Shown here: positions 5,739 through 5,751 of the stretch, in pieces
How the letters are laid out: each line of letters starts with the position of its first letter
Numbering within the stretch: position 1 is the first letter of the stretch
Assembly: GCA_944326625.1 (NCBI GenBank)
Contig: CALVER010000105.1
Location: forward strand, 1-5,751
From: Candidatus Gastranaerophilales bacterium
Lineage (GTDB): Bacteria; Cyanobacteriota; Vampirovibrionia; Gastranaerophilales; Gastranaerophilaceae
Reading direction: 5' to 3'
Length of the DNA: 5,751 nt
The notes under the pieces: generated by a model
The model's database searches: none
Told to the model about the DNA's origin: nothing
What the model saw: the letters and a program-made list of their open reading frames with translations, nothing else
Position numbers and translations under genes: made by a program

Positions 5739-5751
5739 TCCTTCGGGGGGT

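Noticed and set aside
5736..5751. Possible TTCG tetraloop terminator after dgkA (CCTTCGGGGGG)
   Set aside because: Only two to four base pairs can form in the visible sequence and there is no U-run; the window ends too soon to judge.

Overview
The window looks like chromosome from an AT-rich, uncultured gut-type bacterium. My best guess is the non-photosynthetic cyanobacterial sister group Gastranaerophilales/Melainabacteria. That guess rests on the style of the two unnamed membrane proteins (a polar N-terminus followed by an NFTG-type motif), the 7TM-HD/YbeY/DgkA gene group and the short GC-rich intergenic repeats. It is inference from memory, not a search result. There are no rRNA, tRNA, CRISPR, transposase or phage genes.

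Layout. Bases 1-240 carry no gene. They hold three kinds of short repeat: a CCCTC/GAGGG hairpin, an ATCCCGGA/TCCGGGAT hairpin with a nearby GGATGACA repeat, and a 16-bp tandem repeat. Bases 241-2456, on the minus strand, are a two-gene, translationally coupled unit. It encodes a 506-residue and a 231-residue membrane protein, neither of known function. Reading them side by side suggests they are divergent relatives: the short one has the same order of hydrophobic segments, and the long one has a charged helical insert of roughly 280 residues. Bases 2457-2688 are a divergent control region. It has a strong-looking minus-strand promoter, a weaker plus-strand promoter whose -35 box lies only 7 bp away, and a nested inverted repeat in the minus-strand leader.

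Bases 2689-5738, on the plus strand, are a tightly packed housekeeping operon. It comprises a 7TM-HD phosphohydrolase of the PgpH/YqfF family (probable c-di-AMP phosphodiesterase), the rRNA-maturation endoribonuclease YbeY, and a small integral-membrane lipid kinase of the DgkA family. In many bacteria these genes sit together with phoH upstream and era downstream. Here phoH is not upstream, and the window ends 13 bases after dgkA, so era cannot be seen.

The operon joins nucleotide second-messenger turnover, ribosome maturation and envelope lipid recycling. The divergent pair is the only truly uncharacterised content, and it is the part most worth following up.
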